A DNA stretch of 10,352 bases from an uncultured Oxalobacteraceae bacterium (GTDB lineage Bacteria > Pseudomonadota > Gammaproteobacteria > Burkholderiales > Burkholderiaceae), in NCBI GenBank assembly GCA_946479255.1, contig CAMLFK010000179.1, positions 1 through 10,352 of the forward strand, read 5' to 3'. Numbering within the stretch: the first letter of the stretch is position 1; every line of letters starts with the position of its first letter. A program made the translations under genes and the position numbers. Below are positions 1-6,956 of this stretch, piece after piece. Under the pieces are notes generated by a model. It did no database searches and was not told the DNA's origin. It worked only from the letters and a program-made list of their open reading frames with translations.

Positions 1-548
1 ACATCGGCGGCGGCACCACCGAGGTGGGCATCATCTCGCTGGGCGGCATGGTCTATAAGGGTTCCGTGCGCGTGGGCGGCGACAAGTTCGACGAAGCCAT
101 CGTCAACTACATCCGCCGCAACTACGGCATGCTGATCGGCGAGCAGACCGCCGAAGCGATCAAGAAGGCCATCGGTTCGGCTTTCCCGGGTTCGGAAGTC
201 AAGGAAATGGAAGTCAAGGGCCGCAACCTGTCCGAAGGTATCCCGCGCTCGTTCACCATCTCGTCCAACGAGATCCTCGAAGCGCTGACCGACCCGCTCA
301 ACAATATCGTCTCGGCCGTCAAGAACGCGCTCGAACAGACCCCGCCGGAACTGGGCGCCGACATCGCCGAGAAGGGCATGATGCTCACCGGCGGCGGCGC
401 GCTGTTGCGCGACCTGGACCGTTTGCTGATGGAAGAAACCGGCCTGCCGGTGCTGGTGGCTGAAGATCCGCTGACCTGCGTGGTGCGCGGCTCGGGCATG
501 GCCCTCGAGCGCATGGACAAACTGGGATCTATTTTCTCCTACGAATAA
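1..548 (+). CDS. mreB: Rod-shape-determining protein MreB, C-terminal part (5' end outside window)
   Basis: Bacterial actin homologue that forms membrane-associated filaments and positions the elongation machinery for lateral cell-wall synthesis. About 181 residues are visible of a family length near 347, so roughly the first 165 residues lie upstream. The fragment opens inside the phosphate-2 nucleotide-binding motif ([15 protein letters not shown]). It continues with [20 protein letters not shown], the NEILEAL helix, and the adenosine-binding [15 protein letters not shown] motif (coded near 382-425), and ends with the [13 protein letters not shown] segment typical of MreB. Reading continues to the TAA at 546-548. 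The GTG at 24 is an internal valine and not a start, because the frame is open to the window edge and the motif before it is conserved. Downstream lies mreC, after a gap of about 150 bases with a hairpin, so mreB may be partly uncoupled from the rest of the operon. Identity is near certain. Confidence 0.97.
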   Translation, partial: IGGGTTEVGIISLGGMVYKGSVRVGGDKFDEAIVNYIRRNYGMLIGEQTAEAIKKAIGSAFPGSEVKEMEVKGRNLSEGIPRSFTISSNEILEALTDPLNNIVSAVKNALEQTPPELGADIAEKGMMLTGGGALLRDLDRLLMEETGLPVLVAEDPLTCVVRGSGMALERMDKLGSIFSYE

Positions 549-575
549 TCGTACAAGCATCTTTCGCTCTCATAG

Positions 576-595
576 TGCTGTAAGATTGCTGTAAG
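576..595 (+). repeat. Two direct 9-bp repeats, 11 bp apart, between mreB and mreC
   Basis: TGCTGTAAG occurs at 576-584 and again at 587-595. The 11-bp period places both copies on about the same face of the helix, a spacing seen in tandem protein-binding sites. They lie just before the hairpin at 599-623. No regulator can be named from the sequence, and a two-copy 9-mer could arise by chance or by slippage. Confidence 0.3.
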
Positions 596-598
596 CTG

Positions 599-624
599 AA
601 GCGCCCGGCGTTGACGGGCGCTTT
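599..624 (+). terminator. GC-rich hairpin in the mreB-mreC gap, possible terminator or attenuator
   Basis: AAGCGCCCG (599-607) and CGGGCGCTT (615-623) form a perfect 9-bp stem with a 7-base loop, about 50 bases after the mreB stop. The 3' arm ends in only three T residues (622-624) before GG, so the U-tract is short. It may terminate inefficiently, giving more mreB than mreCD transcript, or stabilise the 3' end of a processed mreB mRNA. No convincing promoter is visible between it and mreC, which favours partial read-through. Confidence 0.5.
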
Positions 625-699
625 GGCGTACCTACCCGTTTTGTCTCAACGATCAGCGCAGGAGCGCAGCTGACGCTGCGTTCCGCGATTTTGGATTCC

Positions 700-1752
700 A
701 TGGAATACAGTCCTCCGCCACTTTTCAAGCAAGGCGCCCCTGCGCGGGTCAAGGTGACGGTTTTCGCACTGATATCGATCGCCCTGCTGGTGCTCGACTC
801 CCATCTGCATGTACTTGCCCTGGTGCGCCAGGCCACCGGCGCCGTGCTCTACCCCTTCCAGATGGTGGCGCTGATGCCACGCGACGCGATGGCCGGCGCG
901 GGCAGCTACTTCTCTTCCATCTCGACCCTGCAGAAAGAAGTGCGCGACCTCAAAAGCGCGCAGCTGATGGCGGCCCAGGGCATGCAGCAGGCTCAGTTCC
1001 AGCTGGCTGAAAACGTCCAGCTGCGCAAACTGATGGGCGCGCGCGCGCATCTGCCGGTCAAGTCGCTGATGAGCGAGATCCTGTACGACGCGCGCGATGC
1101 ATCGACCCGCAAGATCGTGCTCGACCGTGGCCTGCGCGAAGGCGTGCGCCTCGGCCTGCCGGTGATCGACGGTTCCGGCGTGGTCGGGCAGGTCACCCGG
1201 GTTTTCCCGCTCACTTCCGAAGTCACGCTCCTGACCGACAAGGAGCAGGCCATTCCCGTGCAGGTGCTGCGCAACGGCTTGCGCAGCGTGGCCTATGGAC
1301 GCGGCCACAGTGGCCTCTTGGACCTGCGCTTCGTGGCGCCCAACGCCGACATCCAGGTTGGCGATGTCCTGATCACCTCCGGCATGGATGGCGTGTACCC
1401 GGCCGGGCTGGCGGTGGCCAAGGTGCTGCAGGTGCAAAACACCACCAGCGGCGCTTTCGGCGGCGTGATCTGCCAGCCGCTGGCCGGCATCGATCGCTAC
1501 CGCCAGGTGCTGATTTTGATGTCGGTGCCCGAGATGGCGCCGCCGCCGCCCGCGCCGCCGCCGCCAAAGACCGGCGGTAAAAAGCCGCCGATGCCCAAGA
1601 CCGATCCGGCCAGGGATGTAGTCCCGGCCACGCCGCCTCCAAGCGGGGCCGCGCCTGCCGCCGCCGCCCCTGCTGTTGCCGGGCAGGGCGTGACCACGCC
1701 CGCGGCCAGGCCTGCGCCGGCTGCCGCAGCGGCGCAGAAGGGAACGCCATGA
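700..1752 (+). CDS. mreC: Rod-shape-determining protein MreC
   Basis: Bitopic inner-membrane scaffold whose periplasmic part binds PBP2 and helps activate RodA-PBP2 in the elongasome. From the ATG at 700 it has 350 residues: a short cytoplasmic N-terminus (MEYSPPPLFKQG), one membrane helix at about 17-37, a coiled-coil stretch at about 72-113, and the two-part beta-barrel core at about 114-277. The core has the family hallmarks RDASTRKIVLDRGLREGV and DGSGVVGQVTRVFPLTSEV. After residue 280 comes a tail of about 70 residues rich in Pro and Ala (PPPPAPPPPK, then AAPAAAAPAV), longer than in many MreC proteins and probably disordered. A TTG at 691 in the same frame would add three residues. The ATG is preferred because MEYSPPPLFK looks like a natural MreC start; neither has a good Shine-Dalgarno. 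The stop overlaps the mreD start by four bases (ATGA), implying coupled translation. Confidence 0.95.
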   Translation: MEYSPPPLFKQGAPARVKVTVFALISIALLVLDSHLHVLALVRQATGAVLYPFQMVALMPRDAMAGAGSYFSSISTLQKEVRDLKSAQLMAAQGMQQAQFQLAENVQLRKLMGARAHLPVKSLMSEILYDARDASTRKIVLDRGLREGVRLGLPVIDGSGVVGQVTRVFPLTSEVTLLTDKEQAIPVQVLRNGLRSVAYGRGHSGLLDLRFVAPNADIQVGDVLITSGMDGVYPAGLAVAKVLQVQNTTSGAFGGVICQPLAGIDRYRQVLILMSVPEMAPPPPAPPPPKTGGKKPPMPKTDPARDVVPATPPPSGAAPAAAAPAVAGQGVTTPAARPAPAAAAAQKGTP

Positions 1753-2261
1753 ACCGCCCACATTACATCCTGCTGCCGGTCAGCCCGCTGTTCATCGCGT
1801 TCAGCCTGGCCGGTGCCTTCATGCTCAACCTGCTGCCGTGGGGCCACTGGATCGGCGCGCCGGATTTCGTCGCGCTGGTGCTGGTGTTTTGGGGTATCCA
1901 CCAGCCGCGCAAGGTCGGCATCGGCCTGGCCTTCTTCATGGGCCTGTTGATGGACGTGCACGAAGCGACCCTGCTGGGCGAGCACGCGCTGGCTTACACC
2001 TTGCTGTCTTACCTTGCCATCATGATCCACCGGCGCGTGCTGTGGTTCCCCCTGATGACCCAGGCGCTGCACGTGTTCCCGCTGCTGCTGCTGACCCAGG
2101 CCATCCAGGCGCTGGTCCACACGGTGGTGTCAGGCCGTTTTCCCGGCTGGCTGATGTTCATCGAGAGCGCGGTGGCGATTGCCCTGTGGCCGGTGATCAC
2201 CTGGCTGCTGCTGGCGCCCCAGCGGCGCGCGGTCGACCGCGACCACACCCGGCCGATCTGA
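1749..2261 (+). CDS. mreD: Rod-shape-determining protein MreD
   Basis: Small polytopic inner-membrane protein of the elongasome, partner of MreC. At 170 residues it is of normal family size. About five or six hydrophobic helices are visible: around 8-28, 38-52, 57-70, 78-92, 97-120 and 135-155. The segment FFMGLLMDVHEATLLGEHAL is the conserved MreD core, where family members carry a G-L-x-D-x-x-x-x-x-x-x-G-x-x-A pattern. The start is set by a Shine-Dalgarno AAGGGA at 1738-1743, five bases before the ATG, and by the ATGA overlap with mreC. The stop TGA (2259-2261) shares its last A with another ATG that opens a nine-codon frame running into mrdA. Confidence 0.95.
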   Translation: MNRPHYILLPVSPLFIAFSLAGAFMLNLLPWGHWIGAPDFVALVLVFWGIHQPRKVGIGLAFFMGLLMDVHEATLLGEHALAYTLLSYLAIMIHRRVLWFPLMTQALHVFPLLLLTQAIQALVHTVVSGRFPGWLMFIESAVAIALWPVITWLLLAPQRRAVDRDHTRPI

Positions 2262-2282
2262 TGAATCGCACGGCGCACCAGC

Positions 2283-4265
2283 ATGACTGAGATAAAAGAC
2301 AACGACCGCGAAATCCACCTGTTTCGGATGCGCGTGACGGTGCTGCTGGCGCTGGTGGTGATCGGCTTTTCCATCATCGCCGCGCGCGCAACCTGGCTGC
2401 AGGTAATTAAGCACGAGGACTACGCCGCCCAGGCCGAGGACAACCGCATCGCAATCGTACCGATCGTGCCCAACCGTGGCCTGATCCGCGACCGCAACGG
2501 CGTGATCCTGGCGCGTAATTACTCCGCTTACACGCTGGAGATCACGCCTTCCAAGCTGCAGCACAACCTTGAATCGGTGATCGACGAACTGGCCAAGCTG
2601 GTCGAGATCCAGCCCAAGGACCGCAAGCGCTTCCGCACCCTGCTGGCCGAATCGAAGAGTTTCGCCAGCGTGCCGCTGCGCACCCGCCTGTCCGACGACG
2701 AGGTGGCGCGCTTTACGGCCCAGCGCTTCCGCTTTCCTGGCGTGGAAGTGCAGGCGCGCCTGTTCCGCCAGTACCCGCTGGGCGAACTGGCCTCGCATGT
2801 GATCGGCTACATCGGCCGGGTCAACCAGCGCGAGGCCGAAGACATCGAACAGCGCGAGGACGCCAACAACTACGCCGGCACCACCCACATCGGCAAGGAA
2901 GGGGTGGAGAAGAGCTACGAGCAGGTCTTGCACGGCACCACCGGCTACGAAAAGGTCATCAAGACCGCGGGCGGACGCGCCGTGTCGACCCTGTCGCGCA
3001 CCGAAGCCAAGCCCGGCGCCGACCTGATCCTGTCGATCGACATCGAACTGCAACGCATCGTCGAGGAGGCCTTCGGCGAATGGCGCGGCGCGCTGGTGGC
3101 GATCGAGCCGGAGACCGGCGATGTGCTGGCCTATGTCTCGCGTCCCGGTTACGATCCCAACCTGTTCGTCGACGGCATCGACAGCCAGAGCTGGAACGAA
3201 CTCAATACCTCGCTCGACCGCCCGCTGATGAACCGCCCGCTGTCGGGCACCTATCCGCCCGGCTCCACCTACAAGCCGTTCATGGCGCTGGCCGCGCTCG
3301 AACTGGGCTTGCGCACACCGACGAGCGCGATCTCCGACCCGGGCTTCTTCATGCTGGGCGGGCACCGCTTCAACGACGACAAGCCGGGCGGGCATGGCAT
3401 CGTCAGCCTGCACGATTCGATCGTCGCGTCCTGCGACACCTTCTACTACCAGCTCGGCAACGAGATGGGCATCGACGCCATTCACGACTTCATGAAGCCG
3501 TTCGGCTTCGGCCAGAAGACCGGCATCGACCTGGAACACGAAAAGGTCGGGGTGCTGCCGTCCAAGGAATGGAAGCGCGAGCGCTTCAAGAAGAACCGTG
3601 CGATGCAGAAGTGGGTGGGCGGCGACACCATCTCGATCAGCATCGGTCAGGGCTTTAACAACTACACGGTCATCCAGCTGGCGCACGCGGTCTCGAACCT
3701 GGCCAACAACGGCGTGGTGATGAAACCGCACCTGGTCAAGATCATCGAGCATGGCGTCACGCACGCGCGCACCCTGACGGTGGCCAAGGAAAGCTCGCGC
3801 ATTCCCCTCAAGCAGTCCAATATCGACGTGATCAAGCGCGCCATGGTGGGCGTGAACACCGAGGCGGCCGGCACCGGCCGCATTGCGTTCGCCAATGCCG
3901 GCTACGTCGTGGCCGGCAAGACCGGTACCGCCCAGGTGGTCGGCCTGCGCGGCGGCAAGTACAACGCCAAGATGACCCCGGAACGCCTGCGCGACAATGC
4001 GCTCTACGTCGCCTTTGCGCCGGCCGACAAGCCGACCATCGCGCTGGCGCTGGTGGTGGAAAATGCCGGCTTCGGTTCGACCAGCGCGGCGCCGATCGCG
4101 CGCAAGGCCCTCGACTACTACCTGCTCGGCAAACGCCCCAAGACCAAGGAACTGACCCCGGTGCCGAAGGAAGACGCCGTGACGGTGCCGGTCGAGGAAA
4201 TCAAGGCCGAGACGGTCCAACCGCGTTACCCGGCCGGGACTGAATCGCCCGGCAACAAGGACTAA
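2283..4265 (+). CDS. mrdA: Peptidoglycan D,D-transpeptidase PBP2 (MrdA)
   Basis: Class B penicillin-binding protein that cross-links new glycan strands made by RodA during elongation; a beta-lactam target. It has 660 residues, a little longer than the 633 of E. coli. One N-terminal membrane anchor lies at about 17-38. The pedestal domain follows, with the NRGLIRDRNGVILARN motif near 64-79. The transpeptidase domain runs from about 250 to 620. The catalytic motifs are intact: S328-T-Y-K331 (SxxK, nucleophile Ser328), S383-C-D385 (the SxD form found in PBP2) and K546-T-G548. These positions are within a few residues of the E. coli ones (Ser330, Ser387, Lys544). The C-terminus after about 620 is a charged, low-complexity tail. 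The ATG at 2283 follows mreD by 21 bases with no clear Shine-Dalgarno, so translation may depend on coupling. It lies four bases upstream of rodA, its functional partner. Confidence 0.97.
   Translation: MTEIKDNDREIHLFRMRVTVLLALVVIGFSIIAARATWLQVIKHEDYAAQAEDNRIAIVPIVPNRGLIRDRNGVILARNYSAYTLEITPSKLQHNLESVIDELAKLVEIQPKDRKRFRTLLAESKSFASVPLRTRLSDDEVARFTAQRFRFPGVEVQARLFRQYPLGELASHVIGYIGRVNQREAEDIEQREDANNYAGTTHIGKEGVEKSYEQVLHGTTGYEKVIKTAGGRAVSTLSRTEAKPGADLILSIDIELQRIVEEAFGEWRGALVAIEPETGDVLAYVSRPGYDPNLFVDGIDSQSWNELNTSLDRPLMNRPLSGTYPPGSTYKPFMALAALELGLRTPTSAISDPGFFMLGGHRFNDDKPGGHGIVSLHDSIVASCDTFYYQLGNEMGIDAIHDFMKPFGFGQKTGIDLEHEKVGVLPSKEWKRERFKKNRAMQKWVGGDTISISIGQGFNNYTVIQLAHAVSNLANNGVVMKPHLVKIIEHGVTHARTLTVAKESSRIPLKQSNIDVIKRAMVGVNTEAAGTGRIAFANAGYVVAGKTGTAQVVGLRGGKYNAKMTPERLRDNALYVAFAPADKPTIALALVVENAGFGSTSAAPIARKALDYYLLGKRPKTKELTPVPKEDAVTVPVEEIKAETVQPRYPAGTESPGNKD
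4257..4261 (+). promoter_or_regulatory. Ribosome binding site of rodA
   Basis: AAGGA lies eight bases before the ATG at 4270, inside the last codons of mrdA. It fixes the rodA start just after the mrdA stop. Confidence 0.6.
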
Positions 4266-4269
4266 GGCC

Positions 4270-5382
4270 ATGCGCATCAACGAACGGCGCTCGCTGTGGC
4301 GCCGCATGAAACCCTACGTGCTGGTGTTCGACGCCCCGCTGGCCATGATCATCTTCCTGCTGCTGTGCACCAGCATGATCACGATGTATTCGGCCGGGAT
4401 CGAGTTCCCGGGCCGCGTCGAAGCGCAGCTGCGCAACACCATGGTCGCCTTCGTGGTCATGTGGATGGCCGCGCTGGTGCCGCCGCAGACGCTGATGCGG
4501 CTGGCGGTACCGATCTATACGGTCGGGGTCACCCTTTTGGTGGCGGTGTTCCTGTTCGGGATTGTCAAGAAGGGCGCGCGCCGCTGGCTGCACGTCGGGA
4601 TCGATATCCAGCCTTCCGAGATCATGAAGATCGCCATGCCGCTGATGCTGGCCTGGTACTTCCAGCACAAGGCCGGCATGGTGCGCTGGCATTCCTTCGT
4701 GGTCGCCACCGTGCTGCTGGCGGTGCCGGTGGGCCTGATCCAGAAGCAGCCCGACCTCGGCACCTCGCTGCTGGTGCTGGCTTCCGGGTTTTATGTGATT
4801 TTTTTGGCCGGACTGTCGTGGAAGGCCCTGGTCGGCCTGTTCATCGCCGGCTGCGCCAGCCTGCCGGTAGCCTGGTCGCTGATGCACGACTACCAGCGCG
4901 ACCGGGTGATGACCCTGATCGACCCCACTGCCGACCCGCTCGGCAAGGGCTTCCAGATCCTGCAGTCGATCATCGCGATCGGCTCGGGCGGGGTGTGGGG
5001 CAAGGGCCTGCTGAAAGGCACCCAGGCCCACCTTGAGTTCGTCCCCGAGCACACCACCGACTTCATTTTCGCCGCCTTCGCCGAGGAATTCGGCCTGGTC
5101 GGCATCCTTGGGCTGCTGCTGATCTACCTGCTGCTGATCGGGCGCGGGCTGATGATCGCTGCCAATGCCCCCAACCTGTTCACCCGCCTGCTGGCGGGCG
5201 CCATCACCATGATCTTTTTCACTTACGCGCTGGTCAACATGGGCATGGTCAGCGGCATCTTGCCGCTGGTCGGCGTGCCTTTGCCATTCATGAGTTACGG
5301 CGGCACGGCGTTTGTCACGCTCGGCCTCGGAGCCGGTATTCTGATGAGCATTCAACGCCACCGCAAGCTGGTGCAGACGTGA
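4270..5382 (+). CDS. rodA: Rod-shape-determining SEDS glycosyltransferase RodA (MrdB)
   Basis: SEDS-family peptidoglycan polymerase that joins lipid II into glycan strands for side-wall growth, working as a complex with PBP2. It has 370 residues, the usual length, with about ten hydrophobic helices. Visible hallmarks are the ARRWLHVGIDIQPSEIMKI segment near residue 100, KQPDLGTSLLVLASG near 160, and the long periplasmic loop ending FVPEHTTDFIFAAFAEEFG. In that loop the catalytic aspartate is Asp264, matching Asp262 of E. coli RodA. The C-terminal GVPLPFMSYGGTAFVTLGL is the SEDS signature. The start has a good Shine-Dalgarno. The stop TGA overlaps the start of rlpA. The gene directly follows mrdA, as in the mrdAB operon of enterobacteria, but here it is also joined to mreCD. 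Confidence 0.97.
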   Translation: MRINERRSLWRRMKPYVLVFDAPLAMIIFLLLCTSMITMYSAGIEFPGRVEAQLRNTMVAFVVMWMAALVPPQTLMRLAVPIYTVGVTLLVAVFLFGIVKKGARRWLHVGIDIQPSEIMKIAMPLMLAWYFQHKAGMVRWHSFVVATVLLAVPVGLIQKQPDLGTSLLVLASGFYVIFLAGLSWKALVGLFIAGCASLPVAWSLMHDYQRDRVMTLIDPTADPLGKGFQILQSIIAIGSGGVWGKGLLKGTQAHLEFVPEHTTDFIFAAFAEEFGLVGILGLLLIYLLLIGRGLMIAANAPNLFTRLLAGAITMIFFTYALVNMGMVSGILPLVGVPLPFMSYGGTAFVTLGLGAGILMSIQRHRKLVQT

Positions 5383-6389
5383 TGCGCCGCTCGCCATTCG
5401 CGCTCATCGCCACGATCGCTTGCGCGCTGCTGCTGTCGGCCTGCGGCAATGCGCCGCGCGTCTTTTCGCCGCTGGGCGGCACGGCGCCGCAAGCGCGCCC
5501 GCACGACAAGGCCGAACACGAACTGCCGTCCATGCCGGCGGCCGGCTCCGGGCGTGGCGGCTACTACCAGGACGATGGCCCGGGCGACAATCCGCCGCCC
5601 AACCTGATGGAAGTGCCCGATGCCGTGGTCACCGCCGAGCCGTATGCGCGCGCCGCCAATCGCCCCTATGCGGTGTTCGGTAAAACCTACACGCCGCTGG
5701 TCAACGACGAGCCGTTTGAACAACGCGGCATCGCCAGCTGGTACGGCAAGAAGTTCCACGGCCAGCGCACCTCGTCCGGTGAGCTGTACGACATGTACAA
5801 GATGACCGCCGCCCATCCGACCCTGCCGATTCCTTCGTATGCGCGGGTGACCAGTGTCGCCAGCGGCAAGCAGGTGGTGGTGCGCATCAACGACCGTGGC
5901 CCGTTCCACTCCAGCCGCATCGTCGACGTGTCGTTCACGGCCGCCCTTAAACTGGGGCTCTTGGGGAAGGGGAGTCACGAAGTGACGGTTGAACGGGTGC
6001 TGCCCGGGCAAGGCGAATCCCTGTCGGCCGCGCGGCGCAATGCGCCGGCCGCCGAAAACGCCCCGGTGCTAGGCGGCTTTGCGATCGAGATGCCGACCGC
6101 CGCAAGCATCAGCACCGTGCCCGAGCTGACGCCAACCCCGCCGCCACCGCCCGCCGTGGCCGGGACTTTCTACTTGCAGCTGGGCGCTTTTTCGCGCCAG
6201 GACAAGGCCAATCAACTGCGCTCTGCGCTGGTGGCTTCCGGTGCGCTGATCGGCGCGGTCGAAGTGGTGGAGGGCGGTACCCTGCACCGGGTTTTCAGCG
6301 GCCCGTTCGAGACGCGACTGCTGGCGGCGCAGGCGGCGGCTGAACTGCCGGCCGGGATGAATCTGAAGCCGATCGTGGTGCGTCGGTAA
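5382..6389 (+). CDS. rlpA: Septal ring lytic transglycosylase RlpA, lipoprotein with SPOR domain
   Basis: Outer-membrane lipoprotein that cuts glycan strands lacking stem peptides, mainly at the division site. It has 335 residues from the ATG at 5382. A signal peptide ends in the lipobox LLSAC, with Cys21 as the lipidated residue. A Pro/Gly-rich linker follows. The double-psi beta-barrel (RlpA/DPBB) domain spans about 115-208. It contains Glu134 (in SSGELYD), His145 (in TAAHPTLP) and Asp171 (in NDRGPF); the Glu-to-His spacing of 11 equals that of E120 and H131 in Pseudomonas aeruginosa RlpA. A second Pro-rich linker leads to a SPOR domain at about 262-335 (TFYLQLGAFSRQDKANQ ... HRVFSGPF), which binds denuded glycan. 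The start overlaps the rodA stop (TGATG); a GTG three bases upstream is possible and would add one residue. It ends the rod operon; no clear intrinsic terminator follows. Confidence 0.95.
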   Translation: MRRSPFALIATIACALLLSACGNAPRVFSPLGGTAPQARPHDKAEHELPSMPAAGSGRGGYYQDDGPGDNPPPNLMEVPDAVVTAEPYARAANRPYAVFGKTYTPLVNDEPFEQRGIASWYGKKFHGQRTSSGELYDMYKMTAAHPTLPIPSYARVTSVASGKQVVVRINDRGPFHSSRIVDVSFTAALKLGLLGKGSHEVTVERVLPGQGESLSAARRNAPAAENAPVLGGFAIEMPTAASISTVPELTPTPPPPPAVAGTFYLQLGAFSRQDKANQLRSALVASGALIGAVEVVEGGTLHRVFSGPFETRLLAAQAAAELPAGMNLKPIVVRR

Positions 6390-6516
6390 GCGGCATCACT
6401 GACAGCGTCTGATAGAACCTCTCGACGTGCCGCCAAGGGCTGAAAGGGGAGTCTCGAAGCCCTTCGCTCGGGGAATCTTAGTTACCGGAGCTTCCGTGTA
6501 CTCGCTGTGTGTTCCC

Positions 6517-6553
6517 TCAGCGGTCCATTCGAAACGCGGCTGCTCGCGGCGCG
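6517..6553 (+). pseudogene. Relic of an rlpA 3' end (SPOR-domain fragment)
   Basis: A stretch of 36 bases here matches the SPOR-coding part of the intact rlpA (6295-6330), 222 bases upstream, with five mismatches. Read in the same frame (6519 onward) it codes SGPFETRLLAA, the same 11 residues as rlpA residues 306-316, and all five differences are silent (GGC/GGT, CCG/CCA, GAG/GAA, CGA/CGG, CTG/CTC). The similarity stops sharply on the right, and on the left only a few more bases can be aligned. It then reads RFTARL to a TAA at 6570. No start or complete domain exists, so it is not a functional gene. It ends at the stop codon of the zinc-ribbon gene on the other strand. The rest of the 6390-6555 gap shows no gene I can support. 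Confidence 0.6.
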
Positions 6554-6555
6554 GT

Positions 6556-6762
6556 TCACTGCTCGGCTTTAAATTTTTCTCGCACGAGAGGAAGGAAACG
6601 CTCAGCAACGTACCATCGAGTCAATCCGCATGCGCCGCAGACGACGATCCGATATTTGGCGCCATGAAGAGATCCGACGGGTAGTAATTCACCGCTCCCT
6701 GGTTCAACTTCCTTGGAAAAATGTTCGTTGCTTCCACACTCAATACAGGATTTCATTGTCAT
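6556..6762 (-). CDS. Small zinc-ribbon protein, 68 residues
   Basis: Small cytoplasmic protein with two CxxC knuckles, Cys6-Ile-Glu-Cys9-Gly and Cys42-Gly-Ala-Cys45-Gly, spaced as in a single zinc ribbon. Residues after the second knuckle (LTRWYVAERF) resemble the C-C-G-Y-T-E-x-Y pattern of the DUF2082-type Zn-ribbon proteins, called nucleic-acid-binding without direct proof. The start is the ATG at 6762 because GGAGAG lies eight bases before it; upstream in-frame starts (such as the ATG at 6792) lack this. It stands alone, converging on rlpA and following the TolA-like gene with a gap of about 190 bases, so it probably has its own promoter, though I see no convincing one. The function is unknown. 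That it is a real gene is supported by the binding site and the paired cysteines. Confidence 0.72.
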   Translation of the reverse strand: MTMKSCIECGSNEHFSKEVEPGSGELLPVGSLHGAKYRIVVCGACGLTRWYVAERFLPLVREKFKAEQ

Positions 6763-6770
6763 TGGTTTTT

Positions 6771-6776
6771 CTCTCC
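6771..6776 (-). promoter_or_regulatory. Ribosome binding site of the zinc-ribbon gene
   Basis: On the minus strand GGAGAG stands eight bases before the ATG at 6762. It is the strongest Shine-Dalgarno among the minus-strand genes and decides between three nearby in-frame starts. Confidence 0.65.
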
Positions 6777-6956
6777 GGTTGTTGGTGTTCATGGTGATTG
6801 AGTGGGAGCATGCTGTCGCCGACACTGGCCATTCGCACTAGGATAGCAGCTTGCCAGTCGGAAAAATCCGCACATTGTCATGACCGGCCGGACGCGCAGC
6901 GGCCAAGTTAGTGCGCCAGCTGCAAGTGGAGGCATTGCCAGGCACGCTAAGCAGAA

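Noticed and set aside
611..640. TTGACG as the -35 box of a promoter for mreC
   Set aside because: The hexamer sits inside the hairpin loop and arm, and nothing like a -10 box lies at the right distance.
2130..4307. 725-codon open frame on the minus strand opposite mrdA
   Set aside because: It lies opposite PBP2 with all catalytic motifs intact; the antisense product is His/Arg/Gln-rich low complexity with no recognisable fold.
4201..5397. 398-codon minus-strand frame opposite rodA
   Set aside because: Gln/His/Asp-rich antisense shadow of a clear SEDS membrane protein.
6435..6464. Inverted repeat AAGGGCT ... AGCCCTT after rlpA as a possible terminator
   Set aside because: Only 7 bp of stem, a 16-base loop and no T-tract after it; too weak to call.
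6427..6684. 85-codon plus-strand frame and a 70-codon minus-strand frame across the rlpA relic
   Set aside because: Both run through the relic in frames other than the rlpA one and overlap the zinc-ribbon gene; no ribosome binding site and no family that I recognise.
6859..6870. Short hairpin CGGA/TCCG around an A-tract downstream of the TolA-like gene
   Set aside because: Four base pairs are not enough for an intrinsic terminator.
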